Assembly (NCBI GenBank): GCA_000620945.1
Contig: JHZO01000004.1
Location: forward strand, 558,001-622,000
From: [Clostridium] viride DSM 6836
GTDB taxonomy: Bacteria > Bacillota > Clostridia > Oscillospirales > Oscillospiraceae
Reading direction: 5' to 3'
DNA length: 64,000 nt
The notes under the pieces were generated by a model, which was not told the origin of the DNA, did not search any database, and saw only the letters and a list, made by a program, of their open reading frames with translations. Below, in pieces: positions 62,201-64,000 of the stretch; position 1 is the stretch's first letter; each line of letters starts with the position of its first letter. A program made the position numbers and the translations under genes.

Positions 62201-62385
62201 GACACGTCACCTACGTTTTGAATACCCGCGACTACAACTCCCTCAGCCAAGAAAACGACGGATATGAAATTCGTCGCTGTGCCGTAGAGAACGGGGTAAC
62301 CATGTTTACCTCCTTGGATACGGTACGAGTGTTGCTTGACATTCTGGAGGAGACAACGCTTTGCATCTCAACCATTGACGCATAA
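59206..62385 (+). CDS. carB: Carbamoyl-phosphate synthase large subunit, copy 2 (pyrimidine)
   Basis: 1059 residues with the same plan as copy 1: PKRTDIRKVLVIGSGPIVIGQ, TLGGTGGG, VLGSGPIRIGQGVEFDY, VLGGRAMQIV and a C-terminal MGS-like domain with TSGTAAFLKGYG. It differs widely from copy 1 in sequence, so they are old paralogues. carA is not adjacent. It lies 3 bp after pyrC, with GGGAGGATT as ribosome binding site in the pyrC end. Confidence 0.96.
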   Translation: MPKRTDIRKVLVIGSGPIVIGQAAEFDYAGTQACLALKEEGYEVILVNSNPATIMTDVNMADKVYMEPLTLEYVAKILRYERPDGIVPGIGGQTGLNLAIQLQKKGILDECQVELLGTPAESIERAEDRELFKLMCESIGEPVLPSVIAHTVEEGVEAAKEIGYPVVLRPAFTLGGTGGGFADNEGELREIMKNALVLSPVGQVMVEKSVKGWKEIEFEVMRDATDAAIAICDMENIDPVGVHTGDSMVVAPCQSVNAEDLSMLRESALKIIRTLKIAGGCNVQFALSPTSSEYYLIEVNPRVSRSSALASKASGYPIARVTAKIAVGMNLDEIMITDRSALFNPSLGYVVTKMSRFPFDKFASASNKLGTQMKATGEVMSIGMTLKESMMKAIRSLENGAIHLSMPKFDGWSREALLEYVKDGTDDRIYAIAQMFRLGASTEEVYEATMIESVFLNVVREICEQETILAKHPNGLEALIAAKRSGFSDFAIAKLWNQSEEDVFALRKREGIFPEYLMIDTCAAGPDSYIPYFYSSYHKAGKHGVSDRPKIIVLGSGPIRIGQGVEFDYSTVHAVQTIKKYGYESIIINNNPETVSTDHTTGDKLYFEPLTVEDVMNIIEREQPIGVIATLGGQTAINLAASLEQRGVKLIGTGVAAIERAENRDSFDKIMQQLHIPQPKGKAVTNIEDGVKTAAEIGYPVLIRPSYVLGGRAMQIVNNEESLRTYMKSAVEINEKQPVLVDKYITGKELEVDAVCDGVDVFIPGIMEHVERTGIHSGDSISVYPTFSVSDQAKGTILEYTKRLGLGIGIVGLFNIQFIVDENEDVYVIEVNPRSSRTVPFLSKATGYPIADIATYVILGKSLKEQGIFTMYPNEKQRWYVKVPAFSFSKLRGMDTYLSPEMKSTGEAIGYDNQLNRALYKALQASGLKVMNYGTVLATIADKDKEEALPLIRRFYNLGFNIEATSGTAAFLKGYGIRTRVRQKISEGSDEILNGLRQGHVTYVLNTRDYNSLSQENDGYEIRRCAVENGVTMFTSLDTVRVLLDILEETTLCISTIDA

Positions 62386-62401
62386 GGGAAGGGAGGATAT
62401 C

Positions 62402-63133
62402 ATGAAGAAAAGCCTGTTCCAAATTCGAGAAAACCGTGCCATCACAAGCGAGGTGTACCGCATGGTTCTGGAAGGGGACACCAGCGCCATTACGGTGCCT
62501 GGCCAGTTTGTGAATATCGCCTTAGACGGCTTTTACCTGCGCCGTCCCATTTCCGTTTGCGATTGGGATGAGGAAACCTTAACCATCTTGTATAAAGTGG
62601 TCGGACAAGGAACCGCCTATATGGCAAACCTTTCACAGGGGAAAAGCCTAGATGTGTTGACTGGGCTTGGAAATGGGTACGATATCTCAAAGAGTGGAGA
62701 ATCCCCCCTTTTGATTGGTGGTGGTGTGGGAGTGCCACCCTTGTATGGATTGGCAAAACGCCTCTGCCTTGCAGGCATTGCCCCTTCGGTCATCTTAGGG
62801 TTTAACCGGAAGGATGAATTGTTCTACGAAGACGAGTTCTTGGACCTGGGAATCCAAGTCTATGTCACCACCGCAGACGGCAGCTATGGCATTCCCGGCT
62901 TTGTGACCGATGCGATGGAAGGAATTCCTAGTAGCTACCTCTATACCTGTGGACCGGAAGCGATGCTCCGCGCCATTTATCAAAAGTCTACTTGTGATGG
63001 ACAGTTTAGTTTTGAAGAGCGCATGGGTTGCGGCTTTGGTGCTTGCATGGGCTGCTCGTGTGAAACCAAATACGGCTACAAGCGAATCTGCAAGGAAGGA
63101 CCCGTTTTGGAAAGGGGGGAGATTGTATGGTAA
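62402..63133 (+). CDS. pyrK: Dihydroorotate dehydrogenase electron-transfer subunit
   Basis: 243 residues of the ferredoxin-reductase fold: FAD site LRRPISVCDWDEE, NAD region LLIGGGVGVPPLYGLAKRL and GPEAML, and the C-terminal [2Fe-2S] cluster CGFGACMGCSC...C. It passes electrons from PyrD to NAD+. ATG 62402 follows GGGAGGATATC. It overlaps pyrD by 7 bp. Confidence 0.95.
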   Translation: MKKSLFQIRENRAITSEVYRMVLEGDTSAITVPGQFVNIALDGFYLRRPISVCDWDEETLTILYKVVGQGTAYMANLSQGKSLDVLTGLGNGYDISKSGESPLLIGGGVGVPPLYGLAKRLCLAGIAPSVILGFNRKDELFYEDEFLDLGIQVYVTTADGSYGIPGFVTDAMEGIPSSYLYTCGPEAMLRAIYQKSTCDGQFSFEERMGCGFGACMGCSCETKYGYKRICKEGPVLERGEIVW

Positions 63134-64000
63134 ACACAAAGGTCAGCCTTAGTGGTCTTATGTTAGATAACCCGGTGATTCCAGCCAGCGGCACCTTTGG
63201 CTATGGGTATGAATTTGCGGAGCTATACGATATTAACCTACTTGGTTCCTTTTCCTTTAAGGGAACGACCGCAGCACCCCGATTTGGCAACCCAACCCCC
63301 AGAATCGCGGAGTGTCCCTCTGGCATGATCAATTCGGTGGGGCTGCAAAACCCCGGCATTGACGCAGTGATTCAGCGAGAATTGCCGCGCCTGAAAAAGT
63401 GCTTCCACAAGCCGGTCATCGCAAACATCAGCGGATTTTCTGTGGAGGAATATGTACATTGCTGCCAAAAAATTGATCGGGAAGCGCAGGTGGGCCTCAT
63501 TGAAGTAAATGTGAGCTGCCCCAATGTGCACAATGGAGGCATGAGCTTTGGTACTACTCCGGAATCGGCTGCCGAAGTCACCCGTGCCGTCAAGGCGGTG
63601 ACAACCAAACCCGTTTACATCAAGCTCTCACCCAATGTAACGGACATTGCTGCCATTGCAAGAGCTTGTGAAGAGGCAGGAGCGGATGGCATTAGCTTGA
63701 TCAATACCTTGCTGGGCATGCGCATTGATCTTCGGACAAGAAAACCGGTCATTGCAAACAAGATGGGTGGGTTTTCCGGGAGTGCGATTTTTCCTGTGGC
63801 GCTTCGCATGGTCTATCAGGTCTATGAAGCGGTTTCCATTCCCATCATCGGCATGGGTGGAGTATCCTCTGCTCGCGATGCCATTGAAATGATGCTTGCC
63901 GGAGCGACCGCAGTGCAGGTGGGGGCCGCCAACTTGGTGAATCCTTACGCCTGCCGGGATATCATTGAAAGTCTACCCCGAGAAATGGAACAACTGGGGA
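63127..64000 (+). CDS. pyrD: Dihydroorotate dehydrogenase B catalytic subunit, cut by window end
   Basis: The first 291 residues are present. Class 1B features: NPVIPASGTFGYGYEF, SVGLQNPGI, IEVNVSCPNVHNGG (active-site Cys), KLSPNVTDI and IIGMGGVSSARDA, and AVQVGAANL. It is an FMN enzyme acting with PyrK. The ATG at 63127 lies inside the pyrK end. Confidence 0.95.
   Translation, partial: MVNTKVSLSGLMLDNPVIPASGTFGYGYEFAELYDINLLGSFSFKGTTAAPRFGNPTPRIAECPSGMINSVGLQNPGIDAVIQRELPRLKKCFHKPVIANISGFSVEEYVHCCQKIDREAQVGLIEVNVSCPNVHNGGMSFGTTPESAAEVTRAVKAVTTKPVYIKLSPNVTDIAAIARACEEAGADGISLINTLLGMRIDLRTRKPVIANKMGGFSGSAIFPVALRMVYQVYEAVSIPIIGMGGVSSARDAIEMMLAGATAVQVGAANLVNPYACRDIIESLPREMEQLG

Noticed and set aside
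1-64000. CRISPR array, rRNA operon or insertion sequence
   Set aside because: No regularly spaced repeats, no rRNA sequence and no transposase gene were seen.

Overview
This window reads as chromosome of a low-to-mid G+C Gram-positive anaerobe, most likely class Clostridia. The evidence is strong AGGAGG-type ribosome binding sites, TTGACA/TATAAT promoters, many intrinsic terminators, formate-tetrahydrofolate ligase, a PyrK/PyrD (class 1B) dihydroorotate dehydrogenase pair, an archaeal-type PurO and a stand-alone AICAR transformylase. The genus cannot be fixed from the sequence alone.

Layout. 1-4.8 kb: a metal-regulated-looking lipoprotein (cut by the window edge), an LCP cell-wall ligase, dCTP deaminase, an FTR-beta-like protein, a DtxR/MntR regulator, a voltage-gated-type K+ channel and a DUF3793 protein behind a large palindrome. 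4.9-10.5 kb: a carB without carA, divergent from a uracil permease, then a NimA-like flavoprotein. 10.5-14 kb: a large REC/GGDEF/EAL signalling protein. 14-17.5 kb: a TPP-riboswitch operon for a thiamine-precursor ABC transporter plus a TatD-like hydrolase. 17.5-24 kb: a complete trpEGDCFBA operon read leftward, with a leader peptide containing Trp-Leu-Trp-Trp and an attenuator. 24-30.6 kb: a LuxR-type regulator, small stress and membrane proteins, a 36-residue Cys/Trp/Arg-rich microprotein, a FAD/Rieske oxidoreductase and an EamA transporter.

30.6-41 kb: a decayed, tandem genomic island inserted at the 3' end of a tRNA-Pro(UGG) gene. It has three copies of the tRNA 3' end, two integrase remnants, phage late-regulator fragments, two cold-shock genes (one frameshifted), two copies of a structured-RNA candidate, an unusual tRNA-like gene, an rsgA-like GTPase behind a leader peptide, a GNAT acetyltransferase, a restriction-enzyme fragment and a Mef-like efflux pump.

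41-64 kb: split transketolase, then a ZTP-riboswitch purine operon (purE-C-F-M-N-O-AICARFT-D-L, guaB, fhs), then the pyrimidine operon pyrC-carB-pyrK-pyrD, which runs off the end. The purine and pyrimidine operons take PRPP, formyl-tetrahydrofolate, glutamine or ammonia and CO2 to IMP/XMP and orotate. Two nitrogen-entry steps look unusual: PurF lacks its N-terminal cysteine nucleophile, and both carB genes lack a neighbouring carA.

The most novel-looking items are the Cys/Trp microprotein, the duplicated structured RNA with compensatory stem changes, the ribosome-mediated trp attenuator, the leader upstream of the island rsgA and the glutaminase-dead PurF.
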